From Arachidicoccus sp. BS20 (GTDB taxonomy: Bacteria > Bacteroidota > Bacteroidia > Chitinophagales > Chitinophagaceae): DNA of 64,000 nucleotides. Each line of letters opens with the position of its first letter. The stretch's first letter is position 1. Below the pieces are notes generated by a model. It made no database searches. It saw only the letters and a program-made list of their open reading frames with translations, and was not told the origin of the DNA. The stretch lies in contig NZ_CP015971.1 of assembly GCF_001659705.1 (NCBI RefSeq), positions 1,488,001 to 1,552,000 on the forward strand, written 5' to 3'. This document shows positions 1 through 8,440 of the stretch, piece after piece. Made by a program: the position numbers and the translations under genes.

Positions 1-32
1 ATTTTATAAATTGTTTTTGCATAATAAATTTT

Positions 33-1070
33 TTACGCAGAAAATCTTCTTATCAGTTGTACCGGGATAACAGTCGGCTCTTGCAAAACATCCTCTGTGT
101 TTGTTCTGCTTAAGATGGACATCAACACTTTCACAATTTTTTCGCCCATTAAGTCGGGATATTGTTCAATTGTCGTGATTGAAGGACTGATAATAGCACT
201 GCGAGGGTCATTGGAATAACCGATTATTTTTAAATCTACAGGCACATTCAGTCCTATTTCTTTTGCATATTCCAAAGCAGCAATTGCCGATGTATCATTG
301 TCCGCAACAATACCGTCGGGTACTTTTGATTTTTTAAATATCTTCTCCAAATCTCTGCGCGCATTATCATAAGTAAGCTCGTGATGAAATATCCAGTCTT
401 TGTTGACGGGAATATTATTTTGCTTCATCGCTTTTTCAAAACCGGCAGTTCTGTCGAGATACAAATTACACGACAACAAGCCGGATATATGGGCAATTCT
501 TTTACAACCTAACTCAATCAGATGATTTGCCGCAAGATAACCGCCACGGACATCATCGCCTTTTATCAATATAGCCGAAGTTTTTTGCATAGGTACGCGG
601 TCGTAAAAAATAACCGGAATGCCGCTTTTCATCAACAAATCAAAATGACTAAAATCAGTTGTCTGCAAAGTGCAGGCTGCAATCACTGCATCCACTCTTG
701 TGGAATGTAATGTCTTTACCAAATCTTTTTCCATTTGCAAAGAGTCATTCGACTGGCAAATCATCACATTGTATCCTTGCTTGTATAAATGATTTTGCAC
801 CACAGTAATTACCGCTGCATGAAAAAACATGGAAATACGCGGCACAATTAAACCAATAGTTTTAGTCTTGTTGCTTCTCAATCCGGAAGCAACATTATTG
901 CGATGATAGCCCAATTTTTCAATCGTATCCAATACACGTTTCTTGGTTTCTTCTTTCACGTAAGGATGATTGTTCATCACGCGCGAAACAGTCGCTGGCG
1001 ACAATCCCGAAGCCTCAGCCACATGAAGTATCGTATTACTTCCCATCTTATCCTTTACAGCTTTCTTCAT
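33..1070 (-). CDS. LacI-family transcriptional regulator
   Basis: The protein has 345 residues, the usual LacI/GalR length. An N-terminal helix-turn-helix and hinge helix (about residues 15-70, with the core SPATVSRVMN) is followed by a periplasmic-binding-protein-like ligand domain. The domain carries family motifs such as TIGLIVPRIS and the C-terminal VDLKIIGYSND stretch. It should repress, or occasionally activate, sugar-use genes in response to a small carbohydrate. The ligand cannot be read from sequence. A LacI-type palindrome lies 84-107 bp upstream of its start, so autoregulation is likely. The gene beyond the left edge of the window may be part of its regulon. Confidence 0.93.
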   Translation of the reverse strand: MKKAVKDKMGSNTILHVAEASGLSPATVSRVMNNHPYVKEETKKRVLDTIEKLGYHRNNVASGLRSNKTKTIGLIVPRISMFFHAAVITVVQNHLYKQGYNVMICQSNDSLQMEKDLVKTLHSTRVDAVIAACTLQTTDFSHFDLLMKSGIPVIFYDRVPMQKTSAILIKGDDVRGGYLAANHLIELGCKRIAHISGLLSCNLYLDRTAGFEKAMKQNNIPVNKDWIFHHELTYDNARRDLEKIFKKSKVPDGIVADNDTSAIAALEYAKEIGLNVPVDLKIIGYSNDPRSAIISPSITTIEQYPDLMGEKIVKVLMSILSRTNTEDVLQEPTVIPVQLIRRFSA

Positions 1071-1153
1071 TATTCGCTTTTATTTTAAAGAAAAGATATT
1101 GAAAAATTTAGTTTTCACAAATAAATGCTTTCAATATATCAAAAATAAAGAAT

Positions 1154-1177
1154 TTTTGTGAAAACGTTTCCACAAAA
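1154..1177. promoter_or_regulatory. LacI-type operator upstream of the regulator gene
   Basis: The core TGTGAAAACGTTTCCACA (1157-1174) is an inverted repeat centred on the CG step typical of LacI/CcpA-type operators. It extends outward by three matching A/T pairs on each side and has one mismatched pair. It lies upstream of the LacI-family gene ending at 33, which suggests autoregulation. The binding protein is inferred from position and motif type. Confidence 0.7.
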
Positions 1178-1242
1178 TACCATCAAAATATAAACAACAA
1201 AATCTAATCACAAAAAGTGGAGAATGTTTTGGGCAACAGGTT

Positions 1243-2262
1243 TTATTCCCAAGAAAATTTTACTCCTAAGCCGGCATATCCCGATAAAGAAACAACACCG
1301 TTTTTAATATTCAAGCCCTCGGGTTTATTGGTTTTTAAAAGCAAAGGACCATCCACATCCACCAAATCGAGCTGAGGCAGAAAATTTGCAACCGCAGCAG
1401 AGCCTATTTCGGTTTCATTCATGCTGCCCATCATCACTTTTAAGTTGAGTTCACGGGCGCGTTTTATCATACGCAACGCAGGCGTAATGCCGCTGCATTT
1501 TGTAAGCTTGATATTGATGCCGTTAAAATGATTGAAACATTTTTCAACATCGTTTTCAAATACACAGCTTTCATCGGCAAACAATGGAATGGGAGATTCT
1601 TTGTATAAAATTTTCATGCCTTCCCAATTATCTTTTGCCAAAGGTTGTTCAATCATTTCAACGCCAAGTTCTTTCAGCTTTGGTATTTTTTGCAAGGCTT
1701 CGTACAAAGTCCAGCCGGCATTTGCATCTACGCGGAAAGTCGCATCTGTCAAGGTTCGGAGCGATTGCACGATTTCAATATCTTCATCTGTGCCTAATTT
1801 TATTTTATAAACCGGATAAGGATTTGCCTTGATTTTTTCTTGCATTTTTTCAATCGAATCTATACCGATGGTATAATCGCAAAGCGGAACATTTTTCCAT
1901 TCGGTTTGCCATAATTTATACAAAGGTCGCCCTTTTAATTTTCCATACAAATCCCAACAAGCCATGTCTAATGCACAAACCAAAAACGGGTTTTGCGGAA
2001 AAAGATGATGCAGGTAATGCCAATATCTTTCAGGGTCAGTTAATGCAAATTTTTCCACGAAATTTTTTTTCGCTTCCAAATCTTCTATCATTTTTTCGAC
2101 TGTAATATTGTAATAAGTAATTGCAGGCGCTTCGCCAAAACCCATGTGGTTGCCAAGTTGCAGCGAAACAATCAACGCAGGCTGATGCGTTTTGGTTCTT
2201 CCGTTGGATATGGTAAACGGATATTGAAATTCGGAGTTGATAGATTTGTAGTTGAGTTGCAT
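1243..2262 (-). CDS. Dipeptide epimerase (L-Ala-D/L-Glu epimerase-like), enolase superfamily
   Basis: This 339-residue protein is a muconate-lactonizing/mandelate-racemase-type member of the enolase superfamily. Visible signatures are the catalytic YKIKLG (KxK) strand, the metal-ligand strands FRVDANAGW, MIEQPL and FADES, and a later lysine region NIKLTKCSG. Such enzymes epimerise L-Ala-D-Glu released from peptidoglycan turnover, allowing murein peptide recycling. The precise dipeptide specificity is inferred. The start lies only 18 nt after the stop codon of the nuclease gene on the same strand, so its own promoter would have to lie inside that gene, or it is read from the defence operon. 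Confidence 0.85.
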   Translation of the reverse strand: MQLNYKSINSEFQYPFTISNGRTKTHQPALIVSLQLGNHMGFGEAPAITYYNITVEKMIEDLEAKKNFVEKFALTDPERYWHYLHHLFPQNPFLVCALDMACWDLYGKLKGRPLYKLWQTEWKNVPLCDYTIGIDSIEKMQEKIKANPYPVYKIKLGTDEDIEIVQSLRTLTDATFRVDANAGWTLYEALQKIPKLKELGVEMIEQPLAKDNWEGMKILYKESPIPLFADESCVFENDVEKCFNHFNGINIKLTKCSGITPALRMIKRARELNLKVMMGSMNETEIGSAAVANFLPQLDLVDVDGPLLLKTNKPEGLNIKNGVVSLSGYAGLGVKFSWE

Positions 2263-2280
2263 TATTTTGTACAGTTATAA

Positions 2281-3963
2281 TTAACTCTGATATAAAGTAT
2301 TATAAGGATATATCAAATTCTCAGGTAGATTTTTTTCTATAATTCTTGTAACAAATAAATTTAACTCTTTTTCAAAGTTTGGTTTGGAAGCTATTAGATT
2401 AATTGTTGGCTCAAAATATTCACTTTCAATAACACTTTGACCGTATTCATTTGGGAAAATTAAGTTTAAATAACTTATTTTCATATTAGGATTTCCATTT
2501 ATTCCTGTGTTGATAATGTACTTTTCAATTAAATCTGGTAGATGAATGCTTCTTACGGTTTGAAGTTTCGAATACTTCGCATCAAGAATATAATATTTCT
2601 TTTTTTGTTCAATTTTATTAAAAATCTCTATGATATAGTCAGGATTGTAATAGTTTCCTTTCTTTATGTCAATTCTTCTAAGTTCTGTTTCTTGTATCGT
2701 TTTTGAAATATCATAGAATTTTTGTTCATATAATAGCCTTATACTATAATTACTACTATCAAAAATTATTTTCTCAATTATTTCATCATTTCTATCAGAA
2801 GATGCAATAATATTAAACAAGTCTAATCTTAACTTTTGTCTTATTGATTCAAGAATTATATATAAGTTATAAACTTCATAGAGTTTACTTAACTTACTTA
2901 TATTTAATAGTTTAAATTCTCCAAATAAATCAAACTTATAATCATTCAAGTTTTTTATTAAGCTAAAGGCTTTTTTATAGTGTAGTTTTTGAGCAAAAAC
3001 TGTCGTTAAAATTGGTTTTTCTATTTTAGGTTGTACTTCTTTAAAAAGCTTTTGATATCTATTAAATAGTTTAGTTACTTTTTTTTCTAACGAAGTAGAG
3101 TCATCAAAAAGTTTTATAAAAGGAATTCTTTTTAAATCCCTAAAATCTGCATATAATTCGTCTTTATTTGGTTGGACATTGATGTTTGAATTAATTTCAG
3201 ATTTTAATTGACTTAGTTTTTTCAGAATAATCTTAAATGATCCTAAAATAATTTGATTTTCATAAATATTAAATGAATTTATATTTTCAGATGTTTTGAT
3301 ATTGTCAATTATTCCATATTTATTACTGATTTTTATTGAATTAAAATGACCTTTGAAAGAATTGTCAAAATATATTTCGTCTAAATTATTTAACATCCAA
3401 TCTACTGTATCGACAGTAACTTTGTCAGAATCATATTTAGTTTTTTTATGAAATTTTCTCAAAACAGTGTGGGGTAAATTTTCAAAAGAAAAATATAATT
3501 TCTCGAAAGTTGATACAAAATTTTCAATGAATGAGATTAACTTAGAAGTTTGCCCTAATTCAAATCCTTTTCTTTTAAAGTCTAATTCGTATGTACTTTT
3601 AGAAAAGAAAATATTGAAAAGTTTGTCTTCTTTTTTCCATAGATAAATGAAAATATCTTCGATTTCTGATAATTTTAGTTTTTCAATTTTGATGTTGAAA
3701 AGAAAAATTTCATTATTCAAATTTAAACTTGCGTAGCCAAAATAATTTTCAAAATATCTAAATTCTAATAATTTTATTTGATTGCCATTTTGAGATAATT
3801 TATTTGAATCAACAGGAATGTCTTCAATAAATACATTGTTGGATATTATATTGTCAGACGTATAGAATATCTCATATTTTCCCAATTCATAAACAGTATA
3901 AATATTATTTGAAGGGACAACCTCTATCTTTTTGTCTTTATTTACCAGAAATATTTTAAGCAT
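2281..3963 (-). CDS. McrC/DUF2357-like restriction nuclease subunit
   Basis: The protein has 560 residues. The C-terminal third carries a PD-(D/E)xK nuclease signature: NPDYIIEI near residue 437 supplies the first acidic residue, and YYILDAKYSK near residue 455 supplies the D-x-K pair. This is the arrangement in McrC and DUF2357 nucleases. The N-terminal part is beta-rich and diverged, as expected for the DUF2357/McrC interaction region, but I cannot assign it firmly. Its start overlaps the end of the upstream McrB-like gene by 8 bp, which implies translational coupling and a complex. The likely role is cleavage of invading or modified nucleic acid when driven by the NTPase. The gene is markedly A+T-rich compared with its neighbours. 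Confidence 0.8.
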   Translation of the reverse strand: MLKIFLVNKDKKIEVVPSNNIYTVYELGKYEIFYTSDNIISNNVFIEDIPVDSNKLSQNGNQIKLLEFRYFENYFGYASLNLNNEIFLFNIKIEKLKLSEIEDIFIYLWKKEDKLFNIFFSKSTYELDFKRKGFELGQTSKLISFIENFVSTFEKLYFSFENLPHTVLRKFHKKTKYDSDKVTVDTVDWMLNNLDEIYFDNSFKGHFNSIKISNKYGIIDNIKTSENINSFNIYENQIILGSFKIILKKLSQLKSEINSNINVQPNKDELYADFRDLKRIPFIKLFDDSTSLEKKVTKLFNRYQKLFKEVQPKIEKPILTTVFAQKLHYKKAFSLIKNLNDYKFDLFGEFKLLNISKLSKLYEVYNLYIILESIRQKLRLDLFNIIASSDRNDEIIEKIIFDSSNYSIRLLYEQKFYDISKTIQETELRRIDIKKGNYYNPDYIIEIFNKIEQKKKYYILDAKYSKLQTVRSIHLPDLIEKYIINTGINGNPNMKISYLNLIFPNEYGQSVIESEYFEPTINLIASKPNFEKELNLFVTRIIEKNLPENLIYPYNTLYQS

Positions 3964-6466
3964 AAGTCAGGGTTAAGAAATAATTATAATTTCCTTCAAA
4001 AATACTGTCTTCATTCCCTGTTTCAATAATTCGTTTTAGAATTTCACTAGATTTTTTCAAATCGTTTTTTTCAAAAACATTTAGTAAATCTTCCAGATTG
4101 TTTTTTGCAGAATCTCCCTGTAAATTTATCATAGGTAAGAGTCTTTGAGCAACACAATAGTCTAATGGGCGAGAAACTTCTTTTTTCATCCAGTTTTTAG
4201 CTACTAAACAATATCTTTTAATAGCTATTTCCACTCGTGGGCTTATTGGAATTCTAAGAGTTTTAAAACGTTTCTTTATATCATTAAAAATCAAGTTCAA
4301 TTCATCAGATAACTCAACATTTTGTTTTTCTTCCTGAAAGTCAAAAAGATTAAAAAAATCAATACATTTTTGATATGAAATATTCAACCTGTCTATTTCC
4401 TCGACCGAAACCGTATCGATGTTAAAACTATTTGCCGGAATTTGAATTATGTTTGCTCGATCAATTACTCTGGGAGATAACCCCTCAGTTGTTTGGTCGT
4501 AATTGATTGTTGCTATAAATCGAAGATTATTTGCAAACTCCAGATTTAAGTTATTCCCTAGTGGAATTGATAAAAGACTGTTTTGCTTTGCAGTAGAATC
4601 TGTTAAATTATAAAACGTTGACCAATAATGTTCTATAGGGCTTAGATTCGCCTCGTCTAAAATTATATATGCCATTGGAGAGTCTAAATACTTTTTGCTT
4701 TTAGACTCATAATCTAGTTGGGTCAATAATTCATAAATACCTGTGGGTGCAGAATGAAATTTATTAGTTAATGGATTTTGAAAACCAATTAAATCTTTTT
4801 GAGAAGACCATCCACGGCTTACTGACACTTCTGAAATCCTCTCTTTTGGAGATAATATTTTTGTTAATAATCTTGCTAAACTGGTTTTACCTGTACCTGG
4901 AAGTCCTGCTAATACTGTTAATGTGTTTTGATGAATTGAAATTAATAAGTTATCAATAAAATGGGTATCAAAATTTCTTCCATTTTTATTCAAGATTGAA
5001 ACCAAGTCTGTTCTTAATTGGAGATAATCAGAATAAGTATCTAAAATAGAAAAATCGGTAAATTCTTTATCTTCTTTTTTATCATATTCGGATAAGTCTC
5101 GTCCACTAAAAAAATCAAAGTATTTTTTATTTTTAAATAAATCAATTAATCCTTTCAGAGAATCTCTTTGAGTCTCTTGATTCTCCACTTTTAATTTATC
5201 AACGGAATATTTTAAATCCTCTTCCGCTTTTTTTAATTCTTGAAGTTTTTCTTTTACAAAATTTAATTCTTTTGATTTACTCTCGGTTTCAGTTTTTATA
5301 TCATTCTCCAAATTGTCTTTCTCATTTTGCAAAACAGTTATATCATTTTCTAAGCCCGATTTAATTTTAAGTAATTCTTCTTCCTTCGTTTTATTAAGAT
5401 TTTCTAATTCAGAACTTACTTTTTGTAATTCCTCTTGCTTTTGATGTAACTCTTGTTGGATTATATCTTTTCTTGTTGAGAATGTTTCAACATTGCTTTT
5501 TAGTTCAAACTCTTCATTTTGTAGTCTTTCAATTTCAATTTTTATGTTGTGAATCTCTGGAATTAGTAGAGCAAGTTCTTTGTTTGAAAATATTACGTTC
5601 TCAGTATTTTTAATAATTTCAGCAATTCTCTTGTTTTCAGATATATATTTGTCTATTGATTTTATTTTATATGTTTTACTCAGAATATCTAATAAATTTT
5701 CTATATGCTGTTTATCAAAAGTTTCTGAATTTTCAGTTAGTACAAATTTAAACTCTTTAATTATTTCAGTGTCATCCTTGAAATCAAGAGTATTTAAAAG
5801 TTCAAATTTATTAAAAGAAGGAATATGAATTTTACGAGTAACCTCATTAACCGTAAATTCAATATAAATTTCATTTGTAAGTTTATATTCTCCAAAAGGT
5901 TTCCATAGATTTTTTTCTACGTTGAAATATCCTTCACTATCCTTTCCTAAAACTTTAAATGGTCCAACAATCTTATTATTTGTTTCAATAAATATTGGGG
6001 TATTATCTTCTACATAAATATCTAGTATTAATGAATCTAAATAAGAATCCAATAATTTAATTCTAGAAGTTGATTCGTCTATTATTCCATTAAATATTTC
6101 AACAACATCATTTTTATCAGTTGGATAGATATAAGAATCTACTGTAGCGCATTTAGGTAACTTAGAGCCTTCATAATATCTAGAATTGTCGTATATATTT
6201 CCAAAAGATATTTTAATCAGCTCGTTTAAATGAAATCTTGATAAAGACCTGTCGTTTATAGTTTTATGAGGAATTACGACTATCTTTTCCATATCATCAT
6301 TATTAATATCCTGAACCTGTCCATTCTCATAATATAAAATCGGAATAATATTTCGATCAGGAAAATCTTCATCTTTTACCGCTAAAACATAATTGCTTGA
6401 ACTAAATCTATGTGCATAATCATTCCTGTAACTAAACTCGAAATCGCTTAAGCTTCCCTTTTTCAT
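3956..6466 (-). CDS. McrB-like AAA+ NTPase with long coiled coil (type IV restriction-like)
   Basis: This 836-residue protein has three parts. Residues 1-290 are a beta-rich region of unknown fold. About residues 297-435 form a strong heptad-like coiled coil rich in E, K, L and Q. About residues 500-700 form a AAA+ module. The module has Walker A GLPGTGKTS near 518, Walker B YIILDEANLSP near 602, then ATINYDQTTEGLSPRVIDRA near 648. The last motif resembles McrB-type ATPases paired with DUF2357 nucleases, not the classical MNxxDR GTPase signature. The gene overlaps its nuclease partner by 8 bp. The architecture matches coiled-coil nuclease tandems, a branch of type IV restriction. The target, DNA or RNA, is not readable. 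An insertion sequence ends about 85 bp upstream of the start. Confidence 0.83.
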   Translation of the reverse strand: MKKGSLSDFEFSYRNDYAHRFSSSNYVLAVKDEDFPDRNIIPILYYENGQVQDINNDDMEKIVVIPHKTINDRSLSRFHLNELIKISFGNIYDNSRYYEGSKLPKCATVDSYIYPTDKNDVVEIFNGIIDESTSRIKLLDSYLDSLILDIYVEDNTPIFIETNNKIVGPFKVLGKDSEGYFNVEKNLWKPFGEYKLTNEIYIEFTVNEVTRKIHIPSFNKFELLNTLDFKDDTEIIKEFKFVLTENSETFDKQHIENLLDILSKTYKIKSIDKYISENKRIAEIIKNTENVIFSNKELALLIPEIHNIKIEIERLQNEEFELKSNVETFSTRKDIIQQELHQKQEELQKVSSELENLNKTKEEELLKIKSGLENDITVLQNEKDNLENDIKTETESKSKELNFVKEKLQELKKAEEDLKYSVDKLKVENQETQRDSLKGLIDLFKNKKYFDFFSGRDLSEYDKKEDKEFTDFSILDTYSDYLQLRTDLVSILNKNGRNFDTHFIDNLLISIHQNTLTVLAGLPGTGKTSLARLLTKILSPKERISEVSVSRGWSSQKDLIGFQNPLTNKFHSAPTGIYELLTQLDYESKSKKYLDSPMAYIILDEANLSPIEHYWSTFYNLTDSTAKQNSLLSIPLGNNLNLEFANNLRFIATINYDQTTEGLSPRVIDRANIIQIPANSFNIDTVSVEEIDRLNISYQKCIDFFNLFDFQEEKQNVELSDELNLIFNDIKKRFKTLRIPISPRVEIAIKRYCLVAKNWMKKEVSRPLDYCVAQRLLPMINLQGDSAKNNLEDLLNVFEKNDLKKSSEILKRIIETGNEDSIFEGNYNYFLTLTYA

Positions 6467-6542
6467 TTTAAATAATTTGAATAATTAAATTTAGATATAA
6501 TTTTTGAATGTTAATCTAATAAACAAGAAATTAATAATTTGT

Positions 6543-6551
6543 ATAAAAAAT
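6543..6551. repeat. Target-site duplication of the IS4 element, left copy
   Basis: The 9-bp sequence ATAAAAAAT directly abuts the left inverted repeat. An identical copy abuts the right inverted repeat at 7960-7968. This fixes the element ends. Confidence 0.85.
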
Positions 6552-6639
6552 CATTATTGTCCGACTAAAATCGGGTATAAATCTGCTGTAACTCTCTATA
6601 GTAAAGGACTACAGCATAAAAAGTTATTGTTTCAAAATT

Positions 6640-6661
6640 GGGGGAGTACCCCCGATTTTTT
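6640..6661 (+). terminator. Hairpin with T-run at the transposase-distal IS end
   Basis: GGGGG-AGTA-CCCCC at 6640-6653 is followed by GA and a run of T. It reads as an intrinsic terminator on the + strand, against transcripts entering the element antisense to the transposase. It may also define the 3' end of the transposase mRNA on the other strand, although the T-run there is weak. Confidence 0.55.
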
Positions 6662-6663
6662 TT

Positions 6664-7869
6664 CTATGGTGTAAAAGCAAAAGAAGCGTTGTGTGTTTTT
6701 CTCCATGCCTTATACGTGTCTTTGATAAACTCTAACAACGATACATAGCTCATCAGGTGCAATCTTATAACGGTGATCATGTTGGCAAAAGATTTCCTGG
6801 TTGCAGCTTTCTTCCTAATGACCACCATCAGCAGTTGTGCTATTAGTACGCAATATACCTGCATTTTAATAGCATTCACACTATTGCCCCAAAAGTAACG
6901 CAACGGAAAGTTCTGCTTGATTTGCTTGAACAACAATTCTATCATCCACCTGTTTTTGTATATCGTGGCTATCTGCGAAGCCGGTAAAGTAAAATTGTTG
7001 GTAATGAACACATATGCCTTGCCATCCTGGGTCTGGAACGTGATGCGCCTTAGCTTGAGCCGTTGTTCCTGTCCATTGCCGGTTTTTACCCCGATGGTGA
7101 TGTATTGTTCTTTCAACACGCCTTTTGCATTTTTTTTCTTTGTTCTGTCCACCAATACTTTGGTTACGTGAAAAACAGCATTGTCCTTCATCCTGGTAAC
7201 AAACCATATTTTCTGTTCCGTCCATTTCAAAAACTGACGATACACATTGTAGGCTTTATCGAACACCAGCCAACTGTTGGCAGGTAAATCCAACTCGTAC
7301 AGAAACTTACGGTCATGCTCCCGGGCGGCGGTCATACGCACAAACTCAGCCACTCCGCTAAAGGCATCCATCATTGTGTGTACTTTGATGCCGCCTTTCT
7401 TGCGGCTCCCGTCTTTAGTGTTGCGCCCTACGCCACGAAGCAATTCGCTGAACAACTGAATAGTGCTGCTGTCAATTATTTTCAGATTACGGATGCTCAA
7501 GCCCCTTAACCGGCTGTCCGAGATAAAACTGTGGTATTGCTGTAACAATTCGGTATAAATCGTTTCGAACACCAGAAAACTTCTTTTGCTGTTGGCATCC
7601 GACAGCGTGCTGCGCGCAGGCGCTTTATCAAAACCCAGGTGAACCAACTTGCCTTCACAGGCTAACATCCCCTCGCACAGCTCCCGCAAACCGTTGCAAT
7701 AGCTGAATACACCATACAGCAGGCTTATCAAATGTATACGTACCGGTAATTTCTTGTAGTACCGGTTGGACTGGTGTTTTCTGACTGCTTTGTTTATCAA
7801 AGAACTGCTTATTAAATTTAATATCTGCGATAATATCGGCTGTCCGGTAAATTTTATAATTTCACTCAT
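6664..7869 (-). CDS. IS4-family DDE transposase with DUF4372-type N-terminus
   Basis: The 401-residue protein begins with the DUF4372-like region typical of many Bacteroidota IS4 transposases. The catalytic DDE core is complete: IDSSTIQLF near residue 130 carries the first Asp, LVFDKAYN near 203 the second, and YKNRWMIELLFKQIKQNF near 303-320 the third. The last matches the Y-(2)-R-(3)-E-(6)-K signature of the family. It should cut and rejoin its own element ends. No frameshift or internal stop is visible, so the enzyme looks functional. Confidence 0.95.
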   Translation of the reverse strand: MSEIIKFTGQPILSQILNLISSSLINKAVRKHQSNRYYKKLPVRIHLISLLYGVFSYCNGLRELCEGMLACEGKLVHLGFDKAPARSTLSDANSKRSFLVFETIYTELLQQYHSFISDSRLRGLSIRNLKIIDSSTIQLFSELLRGVGRNTKDGSRKKGGIKVHTMMDAFSGVAEFVRMTAAREHDRKFLYELDLPANSWLVFDKAYNVYRQFLKWTEQKIWFVTRMKDNAVFHVTKVLVDRTKKKNAKGVLKEQYITIGVKTGNGQEQRLKLRRITFQTQDGKAYVFITNNFTLPASQIATIYKNRWMIELLFKQIKQNFPLRYFWGNSVNAIKMQVYCVLIAQLLMVVIRKKAATRKSFANMITVIRLHLMSYVSLLEFIKDTYKAWRKTHNASFAFTP

Positions 7870-7911
7870 TAGTTATTGTTTAAGCTTGGTAACTCAAACT
7901 TAACTAATCGG

Positions 7912-7935
7912 GCGGTTCTTCGGAACCGCTTTTTT
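7912..7935 (+). terminator. TTCG-loop hairpin with T-run near the other IS end
   Basis: GCGGTTC-TTCG-GAACCGC (7912-7929) is followed by six T. It is a textbook intrinsic terminator on the + strand. It lies between the transposase start and the right inverted repeat, so it may shield flanking DNA or the transposase leader from read-through. Confidence 0.65.
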
Positions 7936-7959
7936 ATCTATTTTAGTCGGACAATAGTG

Positions 7960-7968
7960 ATAAAAAAT
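7960..7968. repeat. Target-site duplication of the IS4 element, right copy
   Basis: This is the second copy of ATAAAAAAT, flanking the right inverted repeat (7940-7959). Beyond it lies the IS982-type relic. Confidence 0.85.
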
Positions 7969-8050
7969 ATGTAATTAACCCAAGTTGCGGGTTATAAAAG
8001 AGAAGAGCATAAGATATAACTTTGAGTTACGACACAAAAAGTAATATCAA

Positions 8051-8212
8051 ATGCTCAACGAGGATAAAATTATAAGAATATTTTGTTTGATAGATGATTT
8101 ATTAAAAGGTATTGGACATCAGGAAGATGTTTGTTGCCGGGTAAGCGACAGCGAAGTAATAACGACGGCAGAAACAACGGATATTTCATCCCAAAGGGAT
8201 GACATGTTATAG
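8051..8212 (+). pseudogene. Truncated IS982-family transposase relic
   Basis: The frame opens with MLNEDKIIRIFCLIDDLL and continues to RVSDSEVITTA, which matches the conserved N-terminus of IS982-family transposases. Homology stops near 8172, after about 40 residues. The frame runs on through unrelated palindromic repeat sequence to a stop at 8212. Upstream, at about 7978, the sequence ACCCAAGTTGCGGGTT resembles the terminal repeat of such elements and may be its left end. The catalytic part is missing, so the relic is dead. It marks this stretch as an old insertion hot spot. Confidence 0.65.
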
Positions 8213-8420
8213 TAGAAATACGACCTGCACGTTTGCCCCCTTCGGGGTTGAAAGCCTGATAATAATCATTCGTTCATCATTTTACACGTAAAGTTCTACG
8301 CTTGATGCGCATTAATAACTAACTTGTTGCAAGCCGTCTTTTCTATGAGAAGGCGGTTTGCATTTTATAAAGTCGACATGAGGCGACATAATAAAAATGC
8401 GCGGCGAGAACACCGCACAC
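8186..8420. repeat. Intergenic palindromic repeat cluster
   Basis: Between the IS982 relic and the VOC gene there is no plausible gene. The stretch holds short palindromes including CATCCCAAAGGGATG (8187-8201) and CCCCCTTCGGGG (near 8237), and a hairpin AAGCCGTC...GAAGGCGGTTT near 8331-8359. They resemble the repeat modules at 47.4-47.56 kb. Beyond these I see nothing else here. Confidence 0.55.
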
Positions 8421-8440
8421 AGCATACAACAATAATTTGT

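Larger units (their letters stand above)
6552..7959 (-). mobile_element. Complete IS4-family insertion sequence
   Basis: The element is 1,408 bp and encodes one intact transposase. Its ends are 20-bp imperfect inverted repeats with 19 of 20 matching, sharing TATTGTCCGACTAAAAT; the left copy is 6552-6571 and the right copy 7940-7959. The 9-bp direct repeat ATAAAAAAT flanks it at 6543-6551 and 7960-7968, as expected for a target-site duplication. Intact ends and frame suggest a recent and possibly active insertion. It lies directly upstream of the restriction-like operon, transcribed in the same direction. A 60-nt sample counted by hand inside it was about 48% G+C, against about 30% in the restriction genes. 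Confidence 0.92.

Noticed and set aside
6572-6663. Possible passenger gene in the IS4 element
   Set aside because: Only 92 bp between the left repeat and the transposase stop, holding a hairpin; no frame of useful length.
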